A stretch of DNA of 64,000 nucleotides from contig KZ111161.1 of assembly GCA_002077045.2 (NCBI GenBank), positions 490,059 to 554,058 on the forward strand, given 5' to 3'. The translations under genes were made by a program, and so were the position numbers. The notes beneath the pieces are model-generated. The model saw only the letters and a program-made list of their open reading frames with translations, made no database searches and was not told the DNA's origin. Positions within the stretch are counted from its first letter, which is position 1, and every line of letters starts with the position of its first letter. This stretch comes from Rachicladosporium sp. CCFEE 5018 (lineage: Eukaryota; Ascomycota; Dothideomycetes; Cladosporiales; Cladosporiaceae). Below, piece by piece: positions 11,901-22,616 of this stretch.

Positions 11901-12804
11901 TCGGGACGCGGAAGCACAAGAGGAGCGCGAAAGCCAAGCATCGAAGCACAATCTAGCGATCGCCAACCTCGAAACCGATCACTTCATCGCCATGAAATCC
12001 ATGCGGGCCAAGTACGAATCCACGATCCGCGATCTACGCACCACGTTAAACGCCATGAGCGCTCGTGAAGACCTGCACACCGATCACGCGGCCCGATCAC
12101 CAGGACAAAGGAAGTCTTCGCCTTTTCACGATTATAGAGCAGGCCGAGACCTGTTCCGCAGCCGAGCACAGGGTACGCGCACAGGACGCGGCGAGACGTT
12201 CTTCGCCGGAGACGACATCAAATCAGCTGAACATGGCGACGAACACGATCAAAGGCGTCCGGCCCGTCAGCAGAATGCTTTCAGCGCGCTCGCTGCGTTG
12301 GAATCGCCGAGTCGGATTGGCAGCGAGTCTCGCGTCCGCTCTGCGAGCCCGTCGGAACGATCGAGCAGAAGCAGCATCGAGTCTACTGTGATTGTGGATT
12401 CTGTCGAAGATGTTGGACGCAGTGCGGCATCCCCTGCGGAGGCAGTCGACGAGATCAGCTCCCAGGCTATCGAAGATAGCGACAGCAAGGACGACTCCCC
12501 GGTCACGCCAGAGGCAGCTCCGCCTTGCACGCCCGAAGAATCGCCGTCCCGCCCTCTGCGCAGCTCTGACAGTGCGTTCGCGAAGTCCCCCCCGGACTCA
12601 TGGTTTGTCGACCACGACCCTGACCATGCCTACGACGTCCCAATGACACTCGAAGGCACTCTGGAGAGTATACGCGTCCAAACCGAGCAGCTGATGGAGA
12701 TTAACGCTGACTTCTTGCGCGAGCATGCAGCGATGGCGAAGACAAGACGGCGCGTCAGGCGAAGTGGGGCGAGGACACGTGCGAGCAGGGCTGTCAGTCC
12801 TTGA
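8962..12804 (+). CDS. Long coiled-coil protein of unknown function, copy A
   Basis: This is a single-exon protein of 1280 residues. Residues 1 to about 150 are rich in Pro, Ser, Thr, Lys and Arg and likely disordered. A near-continuous heptad-type coiled coil rich in Glu, Lys, Ala, Gln and Leu runs from about 175 to about 1040, followed by a Ser-rich acidic region and a C-terminal segment (LESIRVQTEQLMEINADFL) before a very basic tail. I do not recognise a named family; the shape suggests a cytoskeletal, spindle-pole, septum or Golgi tether scaffold. The ATG is chosen because it aligns with the ATG at 55606 in copy B. Only copy B could use a longer start, since its ATG at 55564 is absent here. 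Confidence 0.85.
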   Translation: MSSKRDREAGLISPVPAMDKARSKQADLASRLSTPKRQPATRPSLGPSNGSAVKPSAKASVRPAVAVTKPPAPRATETATPTPKPATRPASRPLTTPTPKPARDLVSPSASSTLPPASPKRSPPKLHHRSQPSISQPPPSAKPPSSSPQTLRTRKLDTVESSIAIVQSHLTAPVRHLDLGNGKGEAISVEKLRDEARKYEADRQQLGRVVGELQEEIDRCQVKLDAEAKVQKVERGRVEGVVAELQQRLKDAEAEAQEERRLQDVVDRLEDSLKKAAKQVEEFEEMKTEAARAERELVEERERRVRMGEEVAKVRLEALGVRKELKGQYEAVGELGKQVEGLEKEVEGGRVKSLAARKRMEEMEAARREAEERCSAVGEKLVEVRKTAEEVRNTLEQQLAEARQEAEQRHKELESELADTQAAAASAQEELQQAQSSAQKAREESAAAAAEAADLARTQLAAGSKQAEEVRQALRDTLDSGTKRMKQEMDELREQLAKSQEDHQAAVKSAGNAIASHEAEQLKMRNAHADTLGEKEAQLEQVRRELAGQVESLEDRLGKAREDAAEAERLLTEQQGAREQELVVQVSAIEKDLAEARTANTAVQKKLRASHQAYQREMEAKLAKSEKALSDAQAAHRHTEEQIRIKAQVDERELQATVEELQTVLEDANRKLKDAKKSGETSRELAVQDRDQAESALKSELDEARTEVASLKSDLEKQTVKTKTAAKERSSLSNKLAKLQNLIKKHDSERHQLQSGLDAARQSEVILKGSLDNAQRSTADLEKRLVDVQQANESTARDLAFRIEALAASQDRTRQLDEELATGKEQLESTTRALEDLRAASEQQAEAQRKSHEEHDAALEDLRRSRTDIERLETALEAGGHEIKSSKNEHASLKDRLEQLEEALQCRSDAEAVVRRVREEYDALELRYEEANGSLAVRGNELETLRELVGSKDKVIEQLRDELQTSAENVQVVSTATNSDRDAEAQEERESQASKHNLAIANLETDHFIAMKSMRAKYESTIRDLRTTLNAMSAREDLHTDHAARSPGQRKSSPFHDYRAGRDLFRSRAQGTRTGRGETFFAGDDIKSAEHGDEHDQRRPARQQNAFSALAALESPSRIGSESRVRSASPSERSSRSSIESTVIVDSVEDVGRSAASPAEAVDEISSQAIEDSDSKDDSPVTPEAAPPCTPEESPSRPLRSSDSAFAKSPPDSWFVDHDPDHAYDVPMTLEGTLESIRVQTEQLMEINADFLREHAAMAKTRRRVRRSGARTRASRAVSP

Positions 12805-13240
12805 GCGATTTTGTGATAGGCGCGAGGGCCTAGATGTCTTGCAATTGCGATCCTTGTCAGTGTTAGCGATACCCCAGATACTCAAGCCACACCAAGCTTT
12901 CTCCCCATGAAGCTTGGCCACTTAGCGTCGAAGTCCTTATCTCGTACATATCTTGGTCTCCCTCCTTCCTGTTAACGAGCCAATGATTTTCATTCGCTTA
13001 TGCTAAGAGACCAGGGCCTGCCAGCCACGAATCTGGAACACGCGGTCCGACCAGGGTCTGTTGACCACACCGAAGCAAAAGTCGCGCAAGTTGAGAAGGC
13101 AGAGATATGGCCTACATATATCCCCGGTGTGGTAAGCTTTGCGTACCATACGTTCATGCAGTCCTTATCTACCGTCCTTGTCCGCCAAGAGATGTTCTAC
13201 CGTACTCTGGGGAGCATATAGCTATAGCTGAAGGGGCGTC
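12805..13240 (+). promoter_or_regulatory. Promoter region of the DUF3602 gene, copy A
   Basis: The first 125 bp after the coiled-coil stop are practically identical to block B. A TATA-like TACATATAT at 13113-13121 is conserved in block B (59756-59764) and lies about 120 bp upstream of the ATG. No other gene was seen. Confidence 0.5.
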
Positions 13241-13738
13241 ATGCAACCACAGCATGCTCAAGAGGACTTTCCTCGCACCAATACGCGCGACAGCGATCGC
13301 ACTCTGCTGAACGACCCCACGAGTCATCGAGAAAGCGAAGACACGCTCTGCGAGCTTTCTGATAGACGTTACTACGATATGGCGACCCAAGTTGAGATAG
13401 AGCGACGACAGTCATTTGGGCGCGGGGGCGCCGGAAACATCAGTGGGTTTTCATGATATGGAGGGTCGTCTCAGGGTTTGCCGTGCTGATACAATCCTAG
13501 GAACGAAAGAGAAGGCGCAAGTCGTAGAGAAGGTAGCCGATGCCCTAGGTACGCCTTAGCAGTAGTACTTGGTCTGTGTTTCCACAGCACTCACGACAAC
13601 GTTGCAGGGAGCGGACGACGACGCAGTAGTGTGCTCTCGTCGATTACCAGTGGGAGCTCCAGACGCGGCTCGATCGTCGATAAGATCTTTCGCCGAGAGT
13701 CGAAGGCTGAGACAGTCTCAACTGAGCACACGCATTGA
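13241..13738 (+). CDS. Small GRGGAGN-motif (DUF3602/PAR32-like) protein, copy A
   Basis: The predicted protein has 126 residues in three exons: 13241-13442, 13501-13548 and 13608-13738, with introns of 58 and 59 bp. The hallmark is FGRGGAGNI, which is split by intron 1. The codon across that junction is AGA here and CGA in copy B, both Arg, which supports the splice. The C-terminus is basic and Ser-rich (SGSSRRGSIVDKIFRRES). Fungal proteins of this family, such as PAR32, are small, disordered and phosphorylated, and PAR32 regulates ammonium transporters under TOR control. This protein carries only one clear motif, so its role is unknown. An in-frame ATG at 13379 is an alternative start. Confidence 0.72.
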
Positions 13739-13900
13739 GCTGGTCCAGGCAGGGTGTCCCTAGCGTTCTCATCAGATTGGCAGACATTGCTTGTGCATAG
13801 ATCAGCGTCCACAACGCTACAAATCAAGATGCACTTCGTTGTTCGGAAGGACCGAAAGGACAAGTAAGAAGACCAATCACGCATTCAAAAGGATTTCCAT

Positions 13901-14875
13901 TCATTGACAAGTATATGCTCCGTCGATGATGAGAGAGTGCCCAGTAATCCACGCCCTGTCACTTGTCAGCATGCGCAATCAAATACCCCTAGTCCGAGCA
14001 ACTCACGCCTCGTCACTGCACAAGAACAGCGCCGCATCCGCAACATCTTCCGGTCGCCCGAGTGAGTTCCAGGGGTGTGCTGCAGCCAAGCCAGCCTTAG
14101 TATCCACATCCTGCGTAAAGAACGCGATCATCGGAGTATCGACGAAGCCCGGGCAAAGCGCATTGACATGGATGCGATCTTTCGCATAATCGATGGCCAT
14201 CTGCTTCGTCATGCCAACGACAGCGTGCTTGGACGTCACGTATGCCGGTGCTGTTTGGTCAGTATCTTCCGTGAGCTTCATAAACTCCATCACGTACCGT
14301 TCGCCGTCCCAACAGTCCTATATTCGTATCAGCAATCATCAATGCCTCTCCACACTCGCAGAGTTGATCAAGACTCACCCAAGCATACTAGCAGCATTAA
14401 CAATCCACCCCCTCGTCCGCTCTCCCCTCGCATTCTCGCTCCTCGCCTCCTGCTTCAACATCTGCTTCAACGCATACTTACAACTCAACCACACCCCGCG
14501 ACAATTAATCGCCATCGTCAGATCAAAGTCCTTCGTCTCCATCGAATCACACCTAGCCTGCATGTTATAGCTCGTCTCCGCTGCGATGCCGGCGTAGTTG
14601 CACATAATGTCTACTCTACCACCCCAGTCCGCGGCTTTGGAGATGAGGGCCTCGATTTGGGATTCCTGAGTTACGTCGCAGGGGATGAAGGTCGCGGCGT
14701 CTTTGCCGTGAATTTTGACGAGCTCTTCTTCGACGCCGGAGGATTTCAAGTCAGCGCAGACGATGCGGGCGCCGGAGTTGGCGAATTTGATGGCTGTGGC
14801 TTTGCCGAGTCCGGAGGACGCGCCTGTTATGACGGCGATACGGCCCTCGAGGCGAGTGTCCTTGGCTGGAGGCAT
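13901..14875 (-). CDS. Short-chain dehydrogenase/reductase with a 20-bp microexon, copy A
   Basis: The predicted NAD(P)-dependent oxidoreductase has 271 residues in four exons: 14875-14379, 14317-14298, 14250-14007 and 13955-13901. The Rossmann motif TGASSGLG is near residue 17, an acidic residue ends strand 2 (VCADL, suggesting NAD preference), and NAASMLG carries the catalytic Ser region. YVTSK gives the Tyr-Lys pair, and the C-terminus ends WITGHSLIIDGAY. The 20-nt exon 2 encodes TVGTAN and joins the Ser motif to the Tyr motif. Copy B has the same exon lengths but different intron sequences, which strongly supports the model. The substrate cannot be told from sequence. Confidence 0.88.
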
Positions 14876-15520
14876 GCTGTCCCGGGTTCACTCGGTGGAT
14901 TGATCGAACGCCTTGGGGTCTTGCGGATACAGTCGCAGCAGTGGTACTTCAGATGAGCTGGGCCGGGGAAGACTGAAACGAAGTTCAACACCTCGATAGC
15001 GGCATTCACATAGGCTTTCAAAGGTAGTGTGCTTCTTAGGATATCAACTTAGGGCTATGGCACATATGCGAAAGCGTAGTTGTGACTTTCGTAAAGGACA
15101 ATTAGATGAAAGATACGATACCGTCTTACCTCAATATGAGCTCACTGCCGGATACTAGAGCTCCTGATCGTGCACCTCGGCCAGTAAGGTCATGGCAGAG
15201 AGGAAGAAGAGGAGGTGTTGCGGCCGCGACTTGCCCGCATCGTCAGCTCAACCCCGCAGCGTTCAGAATTATCTTGGCTGCTTGCGTGTGTCTGCACTGT
15301 TTCAGACATCAGTGTGAGAGGACCATTAGACAGCAAACAGTGTCAATGTGTCTACAATCTTCAGAGTATCTGCTAGATATGCAACTTTTCGTGCCCCAAT
15401 GCCAGACCCGTACACCTTGTAGTGTACACACAATCAGCCCTCCTCGCGTCGCTCAAGAACTTACACACGCACAATAGCAGTCTCACTTTATGCCCATTTT
15501 CCGCACCTCGATCTGCCCAA
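14876..15520. other. Intergenic region between SDR and vigilin, copy A
   Basis: This stretch holds the SDR promoter and the vigilin 3' flank. An open frame at 15106-15477 (+) is kept in both blocks but looks non-coding because most differences change the residue. Nothing else was recognised. Confidence 0.5.
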
Positions 15521-18500
15521 TCACTCTCGAGCGTTCCTCGCCACAACCTCCAAGATCACGTCCCTCGCCTCCTCAACGCCCTCCTTGCTTCCTGTAATCT
15601 CAATCGCCTCGCCCTGGCTCTGATCTTTGGGCACCTGGATCTTCGTCCCAGTCTTCTTGCGGATTCTGTTGATCTCACTGCCACCCGGACCGACAACATG
15701 TCTATACGCCCTTGGGTCCGGCAGGATCAAGAAACCAACGGTATCTTGCTTCGCTGCATCGGCAAGAGCTTTGTCAAGCTTTGCCTTAGCAGCAGCAATA
15801 GCCTCCGGCGAGGGACCAGCGAGCACCCAAGGGATCTCGCCTTCCTCTGACGAGCCATGAAGATCGTGCAGCTCCCAGGAGTGGGCGTTGCTCCCTGACG
15901 AAGGATCATCGGTTATCAGAGGCATAGCACCTCCGTTGGCGTCACGCTTGGGCGTGGGTGCCGACGCACGTGGTGGTGGCTTTTGACCAGCGTGGTCCAC
16001 ACTAACCTTGTGATCATTTCGCAGGCGGCGGAAGAACTGATTGTTGTCGGCGATGACGTGGTGGTACTTCCTCGGAACCTGGATCGTCTCGCCTTCTTGA
16101 TCCTTCGTGATGTCAAGGATGTGTGCCTTAGCCTTCTCGACTGCCTCAGGCTGGCCAGCGATCTTGACTTGCGATCGTTGTGGGCCAGTCTCAGTCTGAC
16201 GAGGCACATTGATCGTCACGCCGAACTGCTGCTCAAGCTGGCGACGTGTCTCGCCGCCACGGCCGATGAGCAACCTATGCTTATCGGGCTTGACTTCGGC
16301 AACATCTGTCGTCTGGCTGTCCTGATCGGAGACATGTGCCAGGATGGCAGCACAGAGCTTCTCGACCATCGCGCTCTCACCCTCGATGCGAATCGTGTTG
16401 CCTTCCGCTTCTGACTTGGGGAAGCGCACAGTCCGTGCGCGGCTGCGAGAGTCAGTTGGACCGCCGGCCCTCTCGATTAGGGAGGTAAGATTGGCACCTA
16501 GAATGTGTCAGTGTGAAATTCTCGTCATGTCTAAATCATACAGAACATACCTCCTGCACCGATGATGGTCCGGTGGTGCTTCTTCTCAATGTCAAGGTTG
16601 CGCGTCACAGTGTTGTCGAACTGCTTCGCCCGCTCCTCGATCAGCTTCTTAGCAGCTTCGACAGCTTGCTTCGAGCCCTTGATCCTGATCTCAGCGCGTC
16701 CGCTTGGTCCAATGTCTTTGGCTGACGGCACGTCGACCTGCGCGCCAGTCTCGAGTCGCAGAGCCTCCATCTCGCGGCCACCGCTGCCGATGAGTGACGG
16801 AATCTGGCTCTGCGCTACAGACACCGTCGTAGAGAACGAGTTGTCCTTTACGTATTGCAGCAAGCTCAGAAGCTCGTCGCGGCATGCATCTGCACCCTTA
16901 CTCGGGCCCTCGACGATGACCTCGTTCGGCTGCTGTTGTTGCTGCTGCTTCCGCGACGCAGGCGCATCGCCAGCTTCCGAAGCGCCGTCGTCGCCACCAT
17001 TGCGGGTACGTGGGAAGTTGACGCGTACACCATAGCGGTCTTGCAGTCTGTTGACTTGCGTGCCTTGAGGTCCAATCAGATCACGATGGAACTGGGCAGG
17101 TATGCTGAGGTGGTGTGTTGCCTCGTCCTCGAGCTTCTTCGCCATGTCGAGTATGTGTTTCTTCGCAGCATTCGCCTTGGCCTCGGGGCCCTTGACCTCA
17201 CACTTACCCTCCTGCAGTTGGATGTCGACATCGAACTCATCACGCAGGCGGTTGATGTTTTCACCTCCACGTCCGATCAGGAAGCTGGCGTACTTCTGAG
17301 GAAAATCAAAGGCCAAAGTGAAGCCGCGCTCAAGTTCGTCCTGCTTCTCCTGCTCGATAAATGCGAGCAGGCTCTGCATGATTGCATCAACATTGTCTTG
17401 AGGACCGCGGAGATGGACTGTAGGCTGAGGTGCTCGCTTCTGTGCGCCTGGTGCTTGCCTCTGACCACCGTAGCCCACTTGTACCGGGATTTGACCTTGT
17501 GGTAGATCGGCGTGATGGCGGTCGACGTGCTTCCGCACCTTGTCATGAAATTTCAATGGTGCCTCGACCTCTTGGGACACGATCTGTTGTTGACCGCTGA
17601 TCATGTCGAGAATGTGTTGTTGGGCTTCTTGAAGTGCGCGCTCAAATGCCTGCGCGTCTTGCGCTGATGGTGCTTTCCGTGGAAGCTCGTAGTCCGATGG
17701 CGTTGATGAGTCTTCGTAGACCAGCAGGATCGGCGAGTCATCGAACTCATCTGGTACAACCACGTGAACGCCATGCTGCTTCCGCACCTGCTGCGCAGCC
17801 TGTTGTCGGAGATGCTGGTGGTAGAAAGGATCAACCTCGAGCGGAGAGAAGCGAGTCGGAGGATGCCCTTGGATGAGATTCAAGATATCGGATCGTGCCT
17901 TTAGCGCGCTCTTCGGGTCCTTTGCGTAGATCTGCCACTGTCCTGAAGAATTGGCTTCGATGCGTGCGCCATACTGCTGCTCGATATGCTGAAGTGCTTG
18001 TCGTTGCTGCAAGTAGCGGGTCACATCACGTGCATGTGCCTGACCACCACGAGGCGCGTTCTGGTGCGTTTTCATGATATCTGCTTGTGCTGATGCCATT
18101 GCAGAGGCAAGCTCCTCGATCTTCTCCACAGCTTGATCGATGCGGTCCGGTGGACCAACAACGAGCAGCTCGTCCGCATCATGACCATCTGGTGGCAAGA
18201 TCACAGAGCACCCAGTCTCTGCCAGGAAGTCGTTGAGTGAAGTGCCTAGATCGCCCACAACAAATTGATGCCTGCCACGCTCCACATTGACCTGCTCCAG
18301 TGTTAGCTGTCGCTGCAGCTCTGCGACTTGTCGATCTATCTCAGCCTTCATCTCAGCCACTGCTTGACGATCGCCTGAAAGCTGGATTGGCATGTTCGCT
18401 TGAGGTGCGAACGAAGCTGGTCCGCGGTTGGCAGGCACCTGGGGTGGTGCGTGCTGGCTGAATGCAGTGTACTGTGGAATCTGCATCTGCAAGTCGCGAT

Positions 18501-19053
18501 CACGTTGCATGGCAGCCATACGAGCATTGCCAGGAGCTGCCAAGAAGGGGTAGTACTCGGGTGCAATGTGCTTCAATCGCGAGCTGGCTGTCGAAGTGTG
18601 CTCATTGACGATACGCTCAATGTCATCGCGGGCCATCTGAACTGCGAATGGGTCACCCTCAATCGTGACATCGACCATCTCGTCCAAGTCATCCTCCTCA
18701 AGTATCTTCGCAGCCTCTTGTCGCGAGATGTTGATCTTTGCGCCAGTGTTCTTAGAGATGGCCTGGATCGTAGCACCCTGCTTGCCCACAACTCTGCCGC
18801 GGATAGAAGCAGGAATCGGGATTGTCAGGTTATGGTTGGCGCAAATCTGATTCGCAGCTTCCTTCAAGGCAATCCGCACATCATCTGTAGGACCTGTGCC
18901 CTCGAAGACAAGTGTACCACCTGGTCCATTCTTCATCTCGACCTTTGCCTTGCTTCTCTTGTTGATGTCGCGAAGAATCTCATTGACCGGCTTCTTCAGC
19001 TGATCGCGCTTTTTGAGCATGCTAGGATCAAGCATAATGCTCTCGGAGTTGCG
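15521..19053 (-). CDS. Vigilin/Scp160-like multi-KH RNA-binding protein, copy A, N-terminus lost in the gap
   Basis: The last 1159 residues are visible, in exons 19053-16551 and 16497-15521, separated by a 53-bp intron (16498-16550). At least seven KH domains have recognisable GxxG loops: GKQG (near 18775), GRGG (near 17270), GPQG (near 17070), GSGG (near 16790), GAGG (across the intron), GRGG (near 16260) and GPGG (near 15685). Degenerate KH-like units lie between them, for example GDLG near 18255 and ADNN near 16045. This repeat layout is that of Scp160/vigilin, an mRNA- and polysome-associated protein at the ER and cytosol. A short polyglutamine run lies near 16935. The 5' end is missing because the assembly breaks at 19054. 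Confidence 0.9.
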
Positions 19054-19153
19054 NNNNNNNNNNNNNNNNNNNNNNNNNNNNNNNNNNNNNNNNNNNNNNN
19101 NNNNNNNNNNNNNNNNNNNNNNNNNNNNNNNNNNNNNNNNNNNNNNNNNNNNN
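19054..19153. other. Assembly gap of 100 Ns
   Basis: The run is exactly 100 Ns, a common convention for a gap of unknown length. It breaks vigilin on the left and a PhyH-family gene on the right, which shows it is a join between separately assembled contigs. Confidence 0.99.
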
Positions 19154-19629
19154 GCGATGACATCCCGCCGACTGCCACGGCGGAGGAGGAACTCGCTCGA
19201 CTCAGCAAACCTGCCTATCATGCCCAGTGGAATTTGGCCCTGTACCCGGACAGCTCTTTGATTTTAGTACCTGGCTCGCATCGACGTCCGTTGACAGATG
19301 TTGAACGAGCGGCTGGTCCGTACGAGGCCAACATACCTGGACAGATACACGTCAAGCTGGAGGCAGGCGAGATGGCCTTCTACAACAACAATATTTTCCA
19401 TCGTGGAGCTTATCGCAGTGACGTCGAGCGTATGACGCTGCATGGTAGCATGGGTCACGTTGCCGGAGGCTCGTTAAGAGCGAGGAACGTGCTGCAGCAT
19501 GGAAGGGAATGGATCAACAATGTAGACATTTCGCGAGTAGAAGACCGAGAGACAGCAGAGGGTATGCGTGACAGACTTGTGCGGTTGGCGAGCGAGTACG
19601 AAGAAGTTGGGTACACGCACAATGACTAG
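19154..19629 (+). CDS. PhyH-type Fe(II)/2-oxoglutarate dioxygenase, C-terminal fragment
   Basis: The last 158 codons are present and the 5' part is lost in the gap. PGSHRR, NNNIFHRGAYR (the distal iron-binding His) and ERMTLHGS (an Arg that would contact 2-oxoglutarate) fit the phytanoyl-CoA dioxygenase family. The first metal-binding HxD would lie in the missing part. Fungal members act in fatty-acid breakdown or secondary metabolism; the substrate is unknown. The gene converges on the Git1-like transporter. Confidence 0.72.
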
Positions 19630-20015
19630 TACATTTACTGTACTTCCGGGTGAGCAATGCGTCGATAATCTGCCAACCGATGGGCGTCTTTGGCTATTCT
19701 GGTTGGATGTCAACTCTACTACTACGTTAGCCCTACCCAGGAACTGCTCAGCTCCTCAGAATCCCGAAATTGTCTTGAGCTACTATCATTTAAGCTGCAG
19801 TGGATGTCAAGCATACTTTGGCGCAATGGAGAGACCCGTGCGTCTGCAGCCAAATCCACTTCAAGAGATCGGCCTCTTACAAGCGACAAGGAGTACAGCA
19901 GTTTACGAATAATCTCAAGCTGTTCAGAGAGTACAGGAGACTTGCAATGCTGCGGGTTGATGAGAATCTCAAGTATACACAGGACCCCAGGTCTCTGCGT
20001 GGGCAAAGTCCCCGT
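19630..20015. other. Convergent intergenic region
   Basis: This region lies between the 3' ends of the PhyH gene and the Git1-like gene. No gene, repeat or RNA was recognised. Confidence 0.5.
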
Positions 20016-21732
20016 TCAAGCCCCTGTTGCCTTCCCGCTCTCTACAATATTCTCGGTGCTCTCACTTGGCGCCACTCCCATCTTGCTGATATCGAACCCA
20101 TTCGCCGCAAGGTACGATTTGAATTTAGCATCCTCTTCATCGATGACTGATTGTCCGATTTCCGGCAAGAATCCCAGACATAGCGCAGCCGAGAGCAGGC
20201 ACATTGCTGACGAGATGAAGAAGGGATACTGTCCTGCCTTGGTCGGGTCGGTGTCTGCGTATTTATTGTAGAGGATCAACAGGACCCTATTGCCGGCGAA
20301 GGCACCGATTTTTCCGATGGCAGCTGCGATGCCGTAGTACTGGCCACGAACAGCGGTCGCGGAAGTCTTGGAAGCAATCATACCTACATCGAATTGTCAA
20401 CACATACCCCTAAGCCAACGACGTGATCGTGAGAGCTCTACCGATGCAGTTGCCAGGGCCTGCTTCGCCTAATGCAATAAAGGTCTGACGAAAGTGGTCA
20501 GTGCACTGCAAGAGATCAAAACGACATTGATCAACACGGCATTGAGCCGCCTCCCAGCGCATGGAGTCATCTTACCCCGTACATCACCACAAAGGCTGTA
20601 CAATTGTCAGCATCGAGTGCGCAGTTAAGACAGGCTTCTCATAAAGGTCCTACTTACCTCCGACATAGCGCGGCTGGTTGATGTACCCGTAGACGCCAGC
20701 AAACAAGAAGCCGAAAAGGCCTTGAATCGCAACGACGTAGCCCAGCGTCTTGCGAGGTCCCAAGTAGTCGCTCAGCCAAGCACCTGGGATGCAGCCGGGC
20801 ATGTAGAAGAAGTTCAGAAGAGTGTTCCAGCCGAACGTCACCCACAGCTCTGAGTTGTCACCAAGCAAATTGGTAAGCAGCGCAGAGGAGAAGATGCCGA
20901 AAGAGTACGATGAAAAGTCGTACATGAACCAGATGGCACTGACAATGGCGAGGCGAAACCAGTAGAACTTGATGACCAACAACCACGGAGTCCTAACCCG
21001 AGACATACTGTTGCGCTTGAAGGGTTCCGGCTCTTGTAGCTTGATACGCAGATACAAGAGCGAAAGTGGAGGAACGACCCCGAGACCGAGACAGATCCGC
21101 CATGCTGCGCGCAAATGGTTCTCCTCGGTAGCCAGTACGACGATCATGGGTACAAAGGCTGCCACTACGAAACCAAAGTCGATTTGAACGTTCGTGAAGA
21201 GAGCGAACCAACGGTTCCGGGTTCCAGCCTTGAGCTCACCAGTACTCTCAGCGCAGCCCACAGATCCGGCCGGATACTCGCCACCAATGCCAATGCCCAA
21301 GAAGAATCGATATGCTGTCAACGCAGCAAGCAAGCCACTGACACTGCCACCAGCACCATACGAGCCAGCGCCCAAGGCGGCGAACACAATCAAGATGATG
21401 GTGCTCACGAGAAGTGACCACTTGCGACTGAAGTGATCGCTCGTCCAGCCAAAGAAGAGCTGTCCAACAACAGTACCAGCGAAAGCGATCGACGAGACAT
21501 TGGCCTGTGCTGGACTGGAGGTGTACTCCTTCTTGTAGATCATAGCAAGCATGGTGTTGACGCTGCCGATGACACCATTGAGATAGCCGTCAGAGAACAA
21601 ACCAGCTCCACACGCGATCACAGGCCAGAGTCGATCCCATTGCGACTTGTTAGTTGCTGCGACTGTCCCTTGCAGGTCGAGAAGCTCTTCAGGAGTGAAC
21701 TTCTCGCTGGCGTGCTTCTCTTTCGCGTCCAT
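20016..21732 (-). CDS. MFS transporter, Git1-like glycerophosphodiester/phosphate permease
   Basis: The predicted protein has 501 residues in four exons: 21732-20658, 20595-20576, 20484-20442 and 20383-20016 (introns of 62, 91 and 58 bp). Exons 2 and 3 are only 20 and 43 nt. Splicing gives YVGAFVVMYG, then TFIALGEAGPGNCIG, then MIASKTSATAVRGQYYG, a typical helix 10-11 region of the phosphate:H+ symporter branch of the MFS. GWTSDHFSRKW (loop 2-3) and GIGIGGEYPAGS (helix 4-5) match Git1-type permeases, which import glycerophosphoinositol or glycerophosphocholine at the plasma membrane. The transported compound is inferred from family resemblance only. Confidence 0.85.
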
Positions 21733-22616
21733 TGCCTCGGAGGAATGTCGTATCGAAAGCCGTATCGAGATCTATCGTTCCTTGAGGCTGGATAGAGTAC
21801 CCAGTCGTAAGCTAGGTAAATGGGTCCAAGATAACGCCGATGGCATGGGAGTCTGTATATGAAGTATCTCTGCAGATTAGAAAGATTACCTTTCAAAGAT
21901 CGACATGGTGCTGACGTAGTCCGAGCGCCGGGAGCTCCCCACTAAACGCCACCACGTGCATGTCTCGTCCGTGAAGATAGGTCGACTACAGGACAGCGTT
22001 CAGCATTTCGAATCTTTCGAACTGCGAGGCCGCGCCATCATCATGCAGCTAGCAAGACAAGCACGAATAAGCTCTTTCTTGGAAAGGCTTGGTGGAGCTT
22101 GGCTGCGCATCTTTGCGGATTCGCGGCACCCGTCACGTTGAGAAGGGATACAGTTGCATGGTATTCTCATTCCTCTGGATGACTTGGTGGCCTTGTATGT
22201 TGACATGGGCTGTTCATTGGTACCACACCCGCGATGGGAGATGTAACAAATTGGTGACAACGGTCTCCTCCTGTGCATGTCCCTCACTGAGGCACTGGAA
22301 CCGAATGATCACTCTTGCGGTGCGCGTTATAGCTGCAGTGAAAACCTTCGAACGTTTGAAAGAGCGGATGTGCTATCACTTCAAGAGACTGCGCGTCTTA
22401 CTAAGGAGGGAGAGAGCTCTCCGCTAGACATATGACTGAAATGTCCGTACAGTCATGAAGCGCGTTTTGGAAACAGACAGAAGCCACCTCTTCAAGTGAT
22501 ACAATCATACAGGAAACGAAGATCTGTGAATAGCACATGGTAGGCTTGCTATGTGTTTCTTGATCGCTCTCGGTCTTCTCCAAAGGCTGCTCCGCACCTG
22601 AGTTTCACTCGACTTC
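21733..22616. other. Intergenic region upstream of the Git1-like gene
   Basis: 884 bp hold the Git1-like promoter and the 3' flank of the cysteine-rich gene. No coding or RNA feature was supported. Confidence 0.5.

Larger units (their letters stand above)
1..17355 (+). repeat. Block A of a large direct segmental duplication
   Basis: This stretch is collinear with 46477-64000 in the same orientation and with the same seven genes. The coordinate offset between copies drifts only slightly (46476 at the start, 46487 at Rec114, 46644 across the coiled-coil gene, 46645 at vigilin), so few indels separate them; the largest is about 137 bp in the promoter of the coiled-coil gene. Block A itself continues to the N-gap at 19053, but the matching part of block B beyond 17355 lies outside the window. 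Confidence 0.97.

Noticed and set aside
15106..15477. ATG-started frame kept open in both blocks (B: 61748-62122), differing by a 3-bp indel
   Set aside because: Most differences between copies change the amino acid, the opposite of a conserved protein, and no motif or splice support was found. It probably stays open by chance.
16531..19629. Open frames that run through the N-gap (16531-19221 minus and 18400-19629 plus)
   Set aside because: They exist only because Ns translate as X. The left part is vigilin and the right part is a PhyH-type gene on the opposite strand.
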